Assembly (NCBI GenBank): GCA_002786025.1
Contig: NHNW01000003.1
Coordinates: forward strand, 1,116,001-1,180,000
Direction: 5' to 3'
From: Zasmidium citrigriseum
Lineage: Eukaryota; Ascomycota; Dothideomycetes; Mycosphaerellales; Mycosphaerellaceae
DNA: 64,000 nucleotides
Numbering within the stretch: the first letter of the stretch is position 1; each line of letters opens with the position of its first letter. Shown piece after piece: positions 53,884 through 63,052 of the stretch. Both the position numbers and the translations under genes were made by a program. The notes beneath the pieces were generated by a model, which was not told the origin of the DNA, ran no database searches, and was given only the letters and a program-made list of their open reading frames with translations.

Positions 53884-55960
53884 AGGTCCCCTCAAAGCTG
53901 AATCAGCGGCAAGCTTTCTGGACGTCATTTTTGGAGGCGTCATTGGAGTTGGAGGTGTACAAAAGGGAAGCCGGTAGACTTTGGGAGGCAAAGCGATCGA
54001 GTAGACGGGCGACGACATTGATGATTGTTATTGGGAGCGATCAAGCAAGCCAGGAGTTTCGGGAGTCCTAACTTGGGAGGGGATCATGACGATGTCGACG
54101 GCATCGTTTCATTGCTATTGCGTCTATGAGTTTGGGGTGCTCGATACCACATGAATCGAAATGACCATCTTTGGGTTTGGTTTGTTGGCTTAACAATATG
54201 ATTCTTGTTGATCAATGGCGCTGACTGAGTGAAGTCTTGAGAGGGATGCCCTCATATTAAGCAAGTAGGGCTACAATGGTTGCATTGGAAGTGGAGTTGG
54301 ATGGTGGAGTATCATTCTGCAACGTGCTTTCCCGACTTGTTAAGCCGAATGGAAGGAGCAATGGAATTAAGAGCCGACAAGGCAGGCGCGAATCATCATG
54401 GCCTTGGCAAAAGTGCTGTTGGTGACTGCAGTCATGTTGCTCTTCCGGCTCCTCCTCCACTCCTCCACCACCGCCTTACAGGATCACGGCAAGACCCGTT
54501 CTACGGTGATGTTCAATCAAGCATAACAGCAGGATCCAAGGATTGCCAGGTGGTTAATGTGGTTCTAGCTCAAACTCAATCTGCTGACTTGACACTTCGG
54601 CCGGAGAGGAGCTGACGTCCTTGACTCCTCTCAACTTACTCATCAGCTCGTTGGCCATTTCGGCACCGGATCGTCTGGCCTAGCGTTCTGGGGCACATGG
54701 CTTTACTGGACGAGAAGGATTCTGCATGAGCCCATGTGGGAAAGAGTGTTTTGGCACGCACGGTCACGGTGTCTGATGAATAGCCGACCGACTCTCCGTA
54801 CATCTGAAGGGGATGTGATCGACCATGTCTTTGGCGCCCGCGGACTGGAGTCTGGAGAGAACGCGGGCTGGTGTTCTGGTCGTCGGGCTGAGGACGAGAT
54901 TGGGCGCCGACTTGAAAGCATGACTGGAGTGAACGGGACTTCAAACTGGCCGTGGCATCGACATATCCTGACCAAATGGACAAGCAGCTGACATCGTCCA
55001 GCATGGCAACATTTCCAAGAGCCGACAGGAGCCTTGCAGGCTGAGAAGAGGCTTTGTCAAGCACCTACTCTTGCCTATCTAGGCTGTGCAAAATACACTC
55101 CTGCTAGTGGGATCTTGCTCCACGCCAGCAGATCGTCCACGAGTGGCGGTATTTTGATCTGGGGACCGAAAGCACGTTGTTGTTGCTACCCTATCTTGTG
55201 CATGTCGCCTGCATGACCCACTCGATAGACATCGAATCGTGGCGGACGGAGGATGGCCGAGCCTAGGCTGCATGTCTTCGCTTGTTGGCTACACCGGTAA
55301 ATCGATGCAGCCACAGCCCGCGGAAGGGGCGAGCAGCTGAACACCTGCGTCCAGCCGTCGGCCGATTGGAATCATTTTGGCACCTCCACGACAAGATGGG
55401 TTTACGGACGATAGTCATTTGGACGCTCGAAGTTGTCGTCGTGCGTAATGTCCATACTTGGTAATGATGCCAGCAACTTACATCCTCCAAGCAGAAGGAC
55501 GACATGTTGTGGTCTCCAAGAACCGAAGTCAAAGCCCGACATGTGGTCCCTTCCACAAACAGGATCATCAACCAACATTCCACATCCTCCTTCCCGCATC
55601 TACCGAATCCTCCTCCACGCTCTATTTGGTGTCCCGGGACCGAGCCTACATGGGACACCGCTGAAGGATCAACCGCCATGTGTGTGTCCTGGCAGAAACA
55701 AGCCCTACATGTATTAAACGTGCTCCACGCGCGCACGCACGGCTTAGAGAGAACCTTGTTTCCACGCGCGGGCTGGAACTTGGGGCCGCTATACCATGAT
55801 AAATAAGCAGATAGGGAACGTTGGTGTGTTAGGTAAGGATTCTTAGTGTCTTTCCCTGCCGAATCTATTCTATGATATATCCAGGCTGTGGGAATGTGGT
55901 CTTGCCATACGAGATACGAAGAAGCAGCCATTCACCTACTCACAGATCGACTCTGCATTC
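53884..55960. other. Long intergenic stretch, about 2.1 kb
   Basis: Between the Cys-rich bZIP and the dual zinc-finger gene, both plus strand. One minus-strand ATG frame (55931..55263, 222 codons) is open but has no recognisable sequence and overlaps the promoter of the zinc-finger gene. No transposon terminal repeats, tRNA or long repeats recognised. Confidence 0.45.
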
Positions 55961-57565
55961 ATGCCGAGTCCGGTCGAGATGCCTCCCACATCATCGACGA
56001 AGCCTTCGAAACACATCTGTCCGGATTGTGGACGAGCGTACAAAGCTGCCGAGACATTGAACCGCCATCGAAAGAACCATTCCGAGACCACGCAATACGC
56101 CTGTTCGATATGCGATGCCTCGTTCAAGCGAAAGGATCTCCTCGACCGACACTCACAGATCCATCAGGGTGGAAAGCCAGTGACGAGTCGAAACCGAAGT
56201 CAACGAGCTTGCGATCGATGCTCAAGGCTGAAGACGAGATGCGACAATCTGACGCCTTGCACCAGATGCTCGAAGGGCGGGCATGAATGCACGTACAAGC
56301 AAACGCGAAGTCGAGCGCGGACCGACCGATCGTCCTTGAGCACCACGTCTTCGATTCATAGCAGCCCTCACATTACGGCCGAGGAACTGAACAGCATCGC
56401 CGGCACTCCTGAGGACCTTAGCACGTTCGACTCGAATCAATCTTGGTCTGGCAACGATGGCCTGGTCGACAACCTATGGCTGCAAGACCCTGCATGGGAA
56501 TGGCCTCAAACAATGCCAGACATGCCAGTCATGAGTCCAGAGCCACCATCGCTACGAACGACTCTGCCGCCCATCAAAGACGCCATCGATTCACCTTTCG
56601 CGCTGGACCCAGCCCTCAATTTCGGCAATACACAACTTCAAAACCCCACCTCCAACCCTCTGTATAACTATGACACGGCGTCCTGGTACCCTCGTCCCAA
56701 CAACTTCGACAACACCATACCAGTATGTCCCACACCCACTCCCAACTCTCAACCAACACTTCCCTCTGACAACCGCCGCCAACCCAGATCGCAATCAACA
56801 CCCACGCCGTGCTCACCTCTTCTCCATGGTGAAGCCGCTCGGATCGCCCAAGGAGCGACCATTGCCGAACTCATTGCACATATAACACAAACTCAACAAG
56901 AAGTTGATCGAAAACGATTCTGGCAGTCCATGTCGTCTAAGACTGAGCTCGCGTTCGACCTCTCTGGAATCGTATCCTCGCGAGATTCCAACATCTTCGA
57001 TCACTTCATCGGCCTCTTCCACAAGTTCTTCCGCATCGGTTGGCCTCCACATTCCGACTCAGGAGATATGAAATATGCACCACATCTGTACCTCACAATG
57101 GCGACCATCGGCGCCGCATACGCAGGTCCAAAAGCCGAAACCTTCCATCAGGCCGTCATGGAGTCCTTGAGACCTGCGCTAATCGAGCTAGCTCTACAAC
57201 ACAAAAACCTCGACAACGGTGTGACATATCACCTCATACAATCGCTCGCTTTGCTACAGACGGCGATGATCTACTTCGGTGATCGGAAGGCTCTTGAGAC
57301 TGCGCCGGGCCTTTCGAGGCTTCTCACTGAGATGGGACGGAAGACAGGGTTGTTTCAGCAGGCGGGAGATGAGGAGAATAGGGCAGTGGCGAGGGGCATC
57401 GTGAAGCTGGATGCGATTGTGGCAGGTGTGTTTGGGACGGGTATATTGTTGACAGAAGAAGAGAGAAGAGGTTGTGAGGGGCATGAAAGGAGGGAGGACT
57501 TGTTGGACAGGCTATTGGAGAAGGCGATGGGGATGAGCGATGGTCACGTCCAATCTCTGCATTGA
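55961..57565 (+). CDS. C2H2 plus Zn2Cys6 transcription factor
   Basis: Single exon, 534 residues. Two C2H2 fingers come first: CPDCGRAYKAAETLNRHRKN with His40 (Cys20, Cys23, His36, His40) and CSICDASFKRKDLLDRHSQI with His68 (Cys48, Cys51, His64, His68). They are followed by a Zn2Cys6 cluster, CDRCSRLKTRCDNLTPC and CSKGGHEC (Cys84, 87, 94, 100, 103, 110). A disordered Pro/Ser/Asn-rich middle leads to a fungal_trans-like domain (KFFRIGWPPHSDSGDMKYAP, HLIQSLALLQTAMIYFGDRK). The product is shorter than usual for this class (often 700-1000 residues), and the domain seems to stop early, near ILLTEEERRG. It may be naturally short, truncated, or have an unseen 3' exon. The next gene's stop is only about 70 bp away. 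Confidence 0.88.
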   Translation: MPSPVEMPPTSSTKPSKHICPDCGRAYKAAETLNRHRKNHSETTQYACSICDASFKRKDLLDRHSQIHQGGKPVTSRNRSQRACDRCSRLKTRCDNLTPCTRCSKGGHECTYKQTRSRARTDRSSLSTTSSIHSSPHITAEELNSIAGTPEDLSTFDSNQSWSGNDGLVDNLWLQDPAWEWPQTMPDMPVMSPEPPSLRTTLPPIKDAIDSPFALDPALNFGNTQLQNPTSNPLYNYDTASWYPRPNNFDNTIPVCPTPTPNSQPTLPSDNRRQPRSQSTPTPCSPLLHGEAARIAQGATIAELIAHITQTQQEVDRKRFWQSMSSKTELAFDLSGIVSSRDSNIFDHFIGLFHKFFRIGWPPHSDSGDMKYAPHLYLTMATIGAAYAGPKAETFHQAVMESLRPALIELALQHKNLDNGVTYHLIQSLALLQTAMIYFGDRKALETAPGLSRLLTEMGRKTGLFQQAGDEENRAVARGIVKLDAIVAGVFGTGILLTEEERRGCEGHERREDLLDRLLEKAMGMSDGHVQSLH

Positions 57566-57632
57566 GACGAGGATTGAGTGAATCACGAGGGAACGTTGTT
57601 CAGCCCCTTCTACTTCTTGTATATCTATCCCT

Positions 57633-59810
57633 CTATCCCCAAATCGCATCCTTACTCCTCCCCCCACCCCTCACATCCGGCGGCGTCGTCAACGTATAAC
57701 TCCAAGTCTCCACCCCATCAACAAACAATCTATAATGCAACACACTCTGATCACTCGTACTCGGATTCGAAATACTCACAGCCCCGAATTTGCTATTTCC
57801 GTCCGGCAAATACTTCAAACACACATCCGAGACATACTCGTCCGAAGTCGACTGCTCGGAATACGTCCTGATGGGCAGGTAGAACATATTCAACGGCGAG
57901 ACGCTGAATTCGTGGACCGTGGCGCTGAGGGGCCAGCGCTTCGTTCGAGTTTTGAGACCGGTGGGTTTCTGTTGGAGAGCGAGAGGATTCGCGCCTGCGC
58001 CTGTGAGTCCTAGTCCGACGATTTCTTCTTTCCCCTCAGGCGGTGGAGGAAACGCCGTCGCGGCGAATTCATGTCTATCCCCCGAGAGCACAATAACGCC
58101 CACACCACCCCTCAACCCCACATCCCACATCGCCTCCAGAATAATCTGTCGCTCACCAAGATACCCTCTCCAAGTATCCTGGGCTCCGAACCACCAATTC
58201 TTGGTGAAAGGTATGGACGAGACGAGGATTTTCCATTTGACGCCGGAGGGTTCGGGGCGCTTGAGCCAGGCGAGGAGGTCGGCGAGTTGTTGGGCACCCA
58301 GCATGGTTTTTGTGGGGGAGCCGGTTTGGGGGTTGGAGCCGTTTGTGCCGTCGTTGGGGGAGCGGTAGCGTCGGGTGTCGAGCATGAAGAAGGTGGCGGG
58401 GCCTTGGGTGAAGGAGAAGTAGGTTTCGTCTTTGCGGGCTGGGGGTGGGTTGACGGAGGTGTGGTAGTGTGAGTAGGGGTCGTTGGCTGCTGGGAAGAAG
58501 GAGGTCGTGTTGCCTGTGGCGATGTTAGCTAGTCACTTCAAGATCAGATGTGCTCAGCATACCGTCCCAATCATTCTGAATCTCATGGTCGTCATAGACA
58601 TGGATCCAAGGAAGCTCCTTCGCAGCAGCAGGCCATTCTGGGCTGGAATAGACTTGTCTGTACTCCCGTCGATAATCTTCAAGGCGAGCCCCATGCCGAT
58701 GAGGAACGTCGATGTAAATGAAATCCCCAAGGAAGAGCATGAATTGAGCCTTGATGTCTCTCAAGGCATTTGAGAAGTGCTTCAGTCCAGGAGCAGAGAG
58801 TGGATGCCGGAATGGAACATATGGAAAGTTCAACTTCAGACAAGACGAATGCACGAAAGTGAACTGGTCTTTGTGAGATGCACGGGTAGAGATCTCGCCG
58901 ACGAGGGGAGCGGTAGTGAAGTATCCCGTGTGATTGCCCGCGGCATATTGGTAGCGTGTATCCGGTTTCAGTCCCTTGATTTCAAAAGTACCTGTGAAGT
59001 CGGTCCTTTCGTCCAACCAGTCTATACGGCCTCCAGGTTTCCAGGCTGTATCTGGCAACACAGAGCCGACAGTAGTCCAAAGCGGTTCATCCGCATATCG
59101 ATAGGATAGAAATACGGGATAGTTATGAGCGTCAGGTTCTCTAACCAAGACCTTGGCCGTAGACTCCGAGACATAGCCAACTCTCGCCATCGACAAGTCA
59201 TGAGCCGGGTAGAAGTACGTCGTCCTGTAGACCAGATCCAAAGTCATAGCAACCAACGCCAGATTGACCAAAAATGTCACAGAATTCCAGAGGACACTGC
59301 TAGGACTCGGCAAGCCCGTCAAAAGGGTCTTGATTATCTCGGGATCCCTCTCCTTAAGCTCAATGTCCTCTTCCACGACCAGCTCTTTGCCAGGGTGTGC
59401 GGCGCCATTGGCGTACCGCGGATCGAGATCTTGAGCATCACGAGGTACTGCATCTCTTGTCTTGACCTTGACCTCGTCGGCAACTACCTCATATTGCTGC
59501 GTCTGGGAGGATGTGTAGAAGAAGGCCGGGACATAGAGGGCGAAGAAGGCGTAGATGAGAGGAGGGAAGTGCTGATGAACGTGAGCTCGGATGCGGTGGA
59601 TATGGTGGCTCTATGGAAGACTAACGTGGCCCGGTATCTGTCGAACTCGACGTCAGTATGTGTGAGGAATGAGTGAAGCCGGCGCAAAAGTGCCGTCGAA
59701 TGTTGATGAATACGTACCCAACGCAGGAAGATCCAAGCACAGAGCCTGAGGATTAGCGAACTGCCCGCAGTCGCGTACCTGGCGCCGTGAGTCAGAAGGT
59801 CAGAGTCCAT
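57633..59810 (-). CDS. PhoD-like phosphatase with N-terminal membrane anchor
   Basis: Four exons: 59810..59718, a 12-nt micro-exon 59637..59626, 59571..58563 and 58513..57633. The introns are 80, 54 and 49 nt, giving 664 residues. The micro-exon encodes IPGH and joins LCAWIFLRW to HFPPLIYAFFALYVPAFFY, so the N-terminus forms membrane helices; a further helix lies near SVLWNSVTFLVNLALVAMTL. The catalytic metallophosphatase part has MLFLGDFIYIDVPHRHG, IHVYDDHEIQNDWDG and VIVLSGDRHEFAATAF, the metal-binding D, DDHE and GDRHE motifs of PhoD. PhoD enzymes hydrolyse phosphomono- or diesters with Fe/Ca in bacteria; the fungal substrate is unknown. An in-frame ATG at 59843 is an alternative start. 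Confidence 0.9.
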
Positions 59811-60181
59811 CTCGACTGTGTCACCGCATATTGATGAAGACATGAAGGAACATGGTGATGTTCGGTGTCCTGGAAGGGAGTGGGTCTGCAGTGCAACGTC
59901 GAATCAGCTGCGCGCCATTTCACATCCCTCTCGCATTCCTCGCCGATCAATGCCACAATACAATTTGCGTATTCCTCCGTGCCACAACGTCACATAGCTG
60001 ACAAGACGACAGCACTTTAGCGAGGCTGAGTAGTAGCACCGAGACCCCGTTGGTGCCTTCCCGGTGAGTTGTTACGCCGCGGACTGAGATATCTCTCCGA
60101 GCAAGAAAGCATATATAGACACCTTCACTCCATGACCATCAAGGTACCATCTCAAGACAGCCTTGCAGACAAATCTCCACC
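59811..60181. other. Divergent PhoD / GFA promoter
   Basis: About 370 bp between two divergent start codons. Contains a TATATA element 65-70 bp before the GFA gene. Nothing else seen. Confidence 0.45.
60112..60117 (+). promoter_or_regulatory. Likely TATA box of GFA-family gene
   Basis: TATATAG 70 bp upstream of the ATG at 60182, in an otherwise mixed-composition promoter. Spacing fits a TATA element. Confidence 0.45.
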
Positions 60182-60798
60182 ATGTCCTCAGAAACATCAA
60201 ATTCCCCACCACCACCCAGCTCACCACCCTGGCCAGAAGAATCCGGGATCTGGGCCAGCTGTAAGTACATCTCATTCCAGCTCCTCTTCTTCGCCGTTCC
60301 TAATACCATTTCTACGGTTAAGATGACCTCCACTGCCACTGCGGCGCCGTCCGCTACACCATGAAAATCTCCCCACCGCTCTACGAATCCCAATCCCAAG
60401 GCAAAGGAATCTGGCGCGTCAACGAATGCAACTGCTCCTGGTGCGAGCGGAACGGCGTGCAGTCCATCCACCCGCTCGCCGAGAACGTCAAGTACACGAA
60501 GGGTGAGGAGAATCTGACGAGGTATTCGTTTGGGAATAAGAATGTTACGCATTTGATTTGCAGGACTTGTGGGAGTTTTGTGGGGAGTGATGCGGAGGAG
60601 ATGTTTAAGTCTAGGGGGATGGAGCCGAGGAGTGTTGTTAATGTGAGTATCATTGTGGTTGGGGGTGGAGGGGAGTGTGCTAATGTGGGTGTGTAGGCGC
60701 GAATGCTGAAAGACTATGATCCGAGTAAGTTGACGTTTGTGAAGAGGGAGTATATGAAGCATGTGCCGCCGGTGTATTCTGTTGGTGATGAAGAATGA
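60182..60798 (+). CDS. GFA (glutathione-dependent formaldehyde-activating / CENP-V) family protein
   Basis: Exons 60182..60260, 60323..60642 and 60697..60798 give 166 residues. Intron 1 is 62 nt (60261..60322, GTAAGT donor, AAG acceptor, phase 1); intron 2 is 54 nt (60643..60696, GTGAGT...TAG, phase 0). Only the AAG acceptor restores the first zinc motif. The GFA fold zinc ligands are complete: YDLHCHCGAVRYTMKIS, ECNCSWCERNG and THLICRTCGSFVGSDAEEM. The C-terminus has ARMLKDYDPSKLTFVKREYM. Family members bind glutathione adducts or small thiols, though many fungal members have no known substrate. The first about 25 residues are Pro/Ser-rich. Cytosolic by lack of signals. Confidence 0.9.
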
Positions 60799-60928
60799 AG
60801 AGGCGGCGTGGGTGAAGAAGTCGCTACTCAATGATAACCATGAAGCTATGAGGCTATCGAATGGGTTACGCCAGGCCAAGTTCAAATGACAGAAGATTAT
60901 CGTATCGTTCAAGAAGCTCCAAGACAGT

Positions 60929-61512
60929 CTAAGCAACGGCGGCGTATTGGAACGGCACGACGTCGAACTCGCCACTATCGCTCAAGTCTCTGAAGGTCTG
61001 ATACGTCCCATCTTGTCGGCCGCGCCAGTAAGTCACCTGGCCACCACTACTCACACTGTCAGCAAAAGTCCTCAACCAAACATGAATATCGAAGAGAGTA
61101 CTCACCCCTCATTGAACCCAACCTCAACAACCATCCTCGTGCTCAACCACGGCCTTCGCGGGGCCAACTCCACAAAAGCCTGAACGCTCTGGACACCACG
61201 ACGGCCCCCACGATTGATACTGCAGCGACGGAACTCTCTGCTCGCACGAGGGACGTTATCGGCATAGCAGGTCGCCATGAAACCTGGGTTATCGTCTGAT
61301 GGACCAGCTTCGATGGTGAGCTCGTAGTGGCAGACGCCGTTGGCGCAGCGGGCGTCGAAGTTGGAGATGTGCCACTGGTAGTCGGATTGGCGGGTCTCGA
61401 GGGAGTTTTCGATGGGAGCGTCGAGGGAGGTGTCGAGGGGTGTTGGTGTTGCGGTTGTGAAGGAGAGGAGGGTAAGGAGGAAGGTGCTCGTTGTGAGGAT
61501 GGAAGACAGCAT
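60929..61512 (-). CDS. Small secreted protein, unknown
   Basis: Exons 61512..61106 and 61046..60929, with a 59-nt intron (61047..61105, GTGAGT...TAG, phase 2), give 174 residues. The N-terminus MLSSILTTSTFLLTLLSFTT with ATPTP after it is a signal peptide. A short pro-like segment ends at ETRQ, possibly a Kex2-like processing site. The mature part has ISNFDARCANGVCHYELTIE and FMATCYADNVP, with four visible Cys suited to two disulfides, then GGGQVTYWRGRQDGTYQTF and the end GEFDVVPFQYAAVA. This layout recalls small secreted fungal proteins of unknown function; an effector role would be speculation. Convergent with the GFA gene (131 bp between stops). Confidence 0.82.
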
Positions 61513-62073
61513 CTTGTTGGTTTGGTGGGTGGTGTAGTCTGGTAGATGATGGTGCTGTGAGTCTTGAGTGTTCTGCTGGATGAGAGACTGGGAGGTGAGG
61601 GCGGCAGGTCTCTCTTATACTCTCTGAAGACGAAGGCGAGCCCAATACGAACAACGTCCTTCCTGTCACATCCGCGTGCCATAACCAGGCATCTTGGCCA
61701 TGGCAAGGCGTAACGCTCACCTTTCGACGTCAGCGGCCAGACCCATCGATTCGAGACACGAGGCTTGTCCGTCGTGTCCCCTCGAATTTAGGACCGGATG
61801 AGGCTTTGAAGCCTATAATAGACGCTCGCGGCTAGGGACGCATGGCAGCCATGGATGCTTGACCGGGATCTGGGGGGTGGGGTAAATCTTGAGTCGGTCT
61901 GGAAGGGAATCCGACCCGGTGATGACATAGGATTTCTGATCGAGCGTGGAAGTTCGGTCTCCGTATCGTGTTGCGGTCTTGGAGAGGGTAGAGATTGCCA
62001 AGTCGTCAATTCGTGGTATACATTAGGTTCGTGGTAACTTTAAGCTCATCTCATAACTTTCTTTCGCGCAACA
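61513..62073. other. Intergenic, secreted-protein promoter
   Basis: About 560 bp containing the TATA-like element of the small secreted protein gene and the 3' region of the SAP-like gene. Short frames only. Confidence 0.45.
61614..61619 (-). promoter_or_regulatory. Likely TATA box of small secreted protein gene
   Basis: TATAAG on the minus strand about 105 bp before the ATG at 61512, within a GA-rich tract. Plausible core promoter element. Confidence 0.4.
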
Positions 62074-62610
62074 TTAGGCCGGTGTTGCCTTCAATCCGAT
62101 TTGCATGCGTAGCCGCTCGCGGCGTGCTTGTTCACTGCCTGTTCGTTCTGTATCTAGTTGACTCAACATCTCGTTTATTTGGACCACTTTGGCTGTCAGT
62201 CACTCAGTTGCCAAATTATGTTGATTCTTGCACTCACATGTAAGTTTGGCAATGTCCTTGGAAGAATCTGGGAATTTGTCAAGCGCTTTGCCTGTCTTGA
62301 TGGAAACCAGAGGCGTGAGCTTGGCCTCTGGATCTGTGATGTGACTGTTCGCTACTCTCGCTACGTTGTTTGTGTTGCTGTGTCTATGGTCAATAGCTCT
62401 GCCACCTAACACAACGACTCAAACATACATGGCCTTCTGTCTGCTTTCAAGCTTCTCGACGGCTTTCACTGTATCGTCCTTCGCCGTGGAGGCTGCACTA
62501 TCTCCGGCGAGTGATTCTGTTTTCTTGACTGCTGCTGTGGCTGGTGCTACTTTGGGTGGAGAGGTCTTGGGAGCCTGCGCTGCAGGCGCCTTTGCTGGTG
62601 TGGTTGACAT
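62074..62610 (-). CDS. Small basic protein with SAP-like C-terminal motif
   Basis: Three exons, 62610..62429, 62344..62238 and 62192..62074, with introns of 84 nt (GTATGT...CAG, phase 2) and 45 nt (GTGAGT...CAG with CTGAC branch-like site, phase 1), give 135 residues; all phases close. The N-terminus is Ala/Pro/Lys-rich (MSTTPAKAPAAQAPKTSPPK), then a helical stretch DTVKAVEKLESRQKAI. A compact region, ITDPEAKLTPLVSIKTGKAL followed by DKFPDSSKDIAKL, leads to INEMLSQLDTERTGSEQARR and ERLRMQIGL. That end resembles a SAP-type helix-extended loop-helix (L..L....TGS...R..RL...IGL), which often binds DNA, RNA or protein partners. I cannot name the family; the function is unknown. A good TATAAA lies upstream. 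Confidence 0.78.
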
Positions 62611-63052
62611 GGTGCTCTCTGGTGTGAAAAGGGGTCGAAAACGAATGAAGAGTACTCGACTTGTAGAACTGCAAGTTGTACTACCTGATTGCCTTCTGAT
62701 CAGGGCCTTTATATGCAGCCATCAGGTGAAACTGACCTGTTGTTCTGACGCAACATGAGCGTCGAAGGCGAGCAGTCATCCAACTTTGAGTCGTTACTGG
62801 CGTCATTGGACGGGGATAAGCGGGTGTGGCTGGAGAGAAAGAGAGCCCCATATTTTCACGTGATTAGCGGGACATGTCCGCTGTTCGGGGCTGATGCAAT
62901 GTCTCACCGGAGCTGCGATCGGCGGTGGTACAACACTCGAATCCCTCCCTAGCAACAGGTCACAAGGCTGCCAGATAAGACATCAGACGATCCTCAAGAA
63001 CGGCATTCCTCTATAACATCACCTTGCCACTCACAAGCAACTCCTCCAAGCC
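62611..63052. other. Divergent promoters, SAP-like gene / M18 gene
   Basis: About 440 bp. It holds the minus-strand TATAAA at 62708..62713 and the leader of the M18 gene. A 65-codon ATG frame at 62755..62952 has no supporting features. Confidence 0.45.
62708..62713 (-). promoter_or_regulatory. Likely TATA box of SAP-like gene
   Basis: GCATATAAAGG on the minus strand, with TATAAA about 95 bp before the ATG at 62610. Good match in sequence and spacing. Confidence 0.5.

Noticed and set aside
55263..55931. 222-codon minus-strand ATG frame
   Set aside because: No recognisable motif, no splice partners, overlaps the promoter of the zinc-finger gene; treated as chance.
62755..62952. 65-codon ATG frame
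   Set aside because: Lies inside the promoter between two divergent genes; no features support translation.
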